A stretch of DNA of 6,965 nucleotides from positions 1-6,965 of the forward strand of contig NVRZ01000166.1 of NCBI GenBank assembly GCA_002401055.1. The letters run 5' to 3'. The DNA comes from Bacteroidota bacterium. GTDB lineage: Bacteria; Bacteroidota; Bacteroidia; NORP154. Positions within the stretch are counted from its first letter, which is position 1, and the number at the start of each line of letters is the position of its first letter. A program made the position numbers and the translations under genes. The notes beneath the pieces are model-generated. The model was not told the origin of the DNA and did not search any database. It saw only the letters and a list, made by a program, of their open reading frames with translations. Below are positions 6,867-6,965 of this stretch, piece by piece.

Positions 6867-6872
6867 AGGAGG
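6867..6872 (+). promoter_or_regulatory. Shine-Dalgarno for the final partial gene
   Basis: AGGAGG, a full match to the anti-Shine-Dalgarno, lies 5 bases before the ATG at 6878 and within the 15-base gap after the preceding stop codon. Confidence 0.85.
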
Positions 6873-6877
6873 TTATT

Positions 6878-6965
6878 ATGAGCGTACACAATAGAATAAA
6901 TGGAGATAAAAACTGGGCAGGTCAGACGATGGTTTCGGCTGACTACTTACTTTTTGAAGCTCCAA
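6878..6965 (+). CDS. Start of a gene cut by the window end, possibly an oxidoreductase delta (ferredoxin-like) subunit
   Basis: Only 29 codons are present, beginning MSVHNRINGDKNWAGQTMVS and ending ADYLLFEAP. No domain can be identified in so short a piece. A perfect Shine-Dalgarno and a 15-base gap after the PorE-like gene show it is the next gene of the same operon. If that neighbour is an epsilon subunit of a 2-oxoacid:ferredoxin oxidoreductase, the known E-D-A-B-G order in Hydrogenobacter and Nitrospira makes the delta subunit, which carries ferredoxin-type clusters, the best guess. No cysteine has appeared yet, so this is inference from context only. Confidence 0.5.
   Translation, partial: MSVHNRINGDKNWAGQTMVSADYLLFEAP

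Overview
Most of this window (about 1 to 6170) looks like chromosome of a Bacteroidota member, probably Cytophagales-like. The evidence is a PorQ-type type IX secretion protein followed directly by cmk, a DUF3822-rsmD-coaD cluster, a DUF4369-like lipoprotein/thioredoxin-family protein, an IspH carrying the Bacteroidota-style NTTCPFV motif, and mostly weak or absent Shine-Dalgarno sequences. The remainder (about 6175 to 6965) looks different. It holds two closely spaced genes behind strong AGGAG/AGGAGG ribosome binding sites, with A/T-ending codons. The first resembles the small CO-dehydrogenase-beta/ACS-epsilon-like subunit that accompanies five-subunit 2-oxoacid:ferredoxin oxidoreductases of reverse-TCA chemolithoautotrophs.

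Layout. On the minus strand, reading from 3148 down to 10, there is a tightly packed operon: a membrane-anchored protein of unknown function, a DUF3822 protein, rsmD (GTG start), coaD, and a secreted DUF4369-like protein that stops near the window edge. The genes overlap by 1, 10 and 4 bases, and the last probably starts just past the coaD stop. A 317-base divergent intergenic region (3149-3465) separates this operon from the plus-strand pair porQ-cmk, which are 4 bases apart. cmk then converges on a minus-strand ispH, with one base between the two stop codons.

The ispH gene lacks its N-terminal third, including the first iron-sulfur cysteine. Recognisable IspH sequence stops abruptly at about 6170, 120 bases before the plus-strand porE-like gene begins. 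The simplest reading is a join between two unrelated genomes (assembly chimera); a real insertion or rearrangement is the alternative. A second partial gene follows and runs off the end.

How the genes work together. The minus operon mixes housekeeping (CoA synthesis, 16S rRNA methylation) with uncharacterised envelope-related proteins. porQ belongs to type IX secretion, cmk to nucleotide metabolism and ispH to the MEP isoprenoid pathway. I found no tRNA, rRNA, CRISPR array, insertion sequence or convincing new multi-gene system. The two points most worth checking are the junction inside ispH and the possible pairing of the DUF3822 protein with the single-pass membrane protein encoded just upstream.
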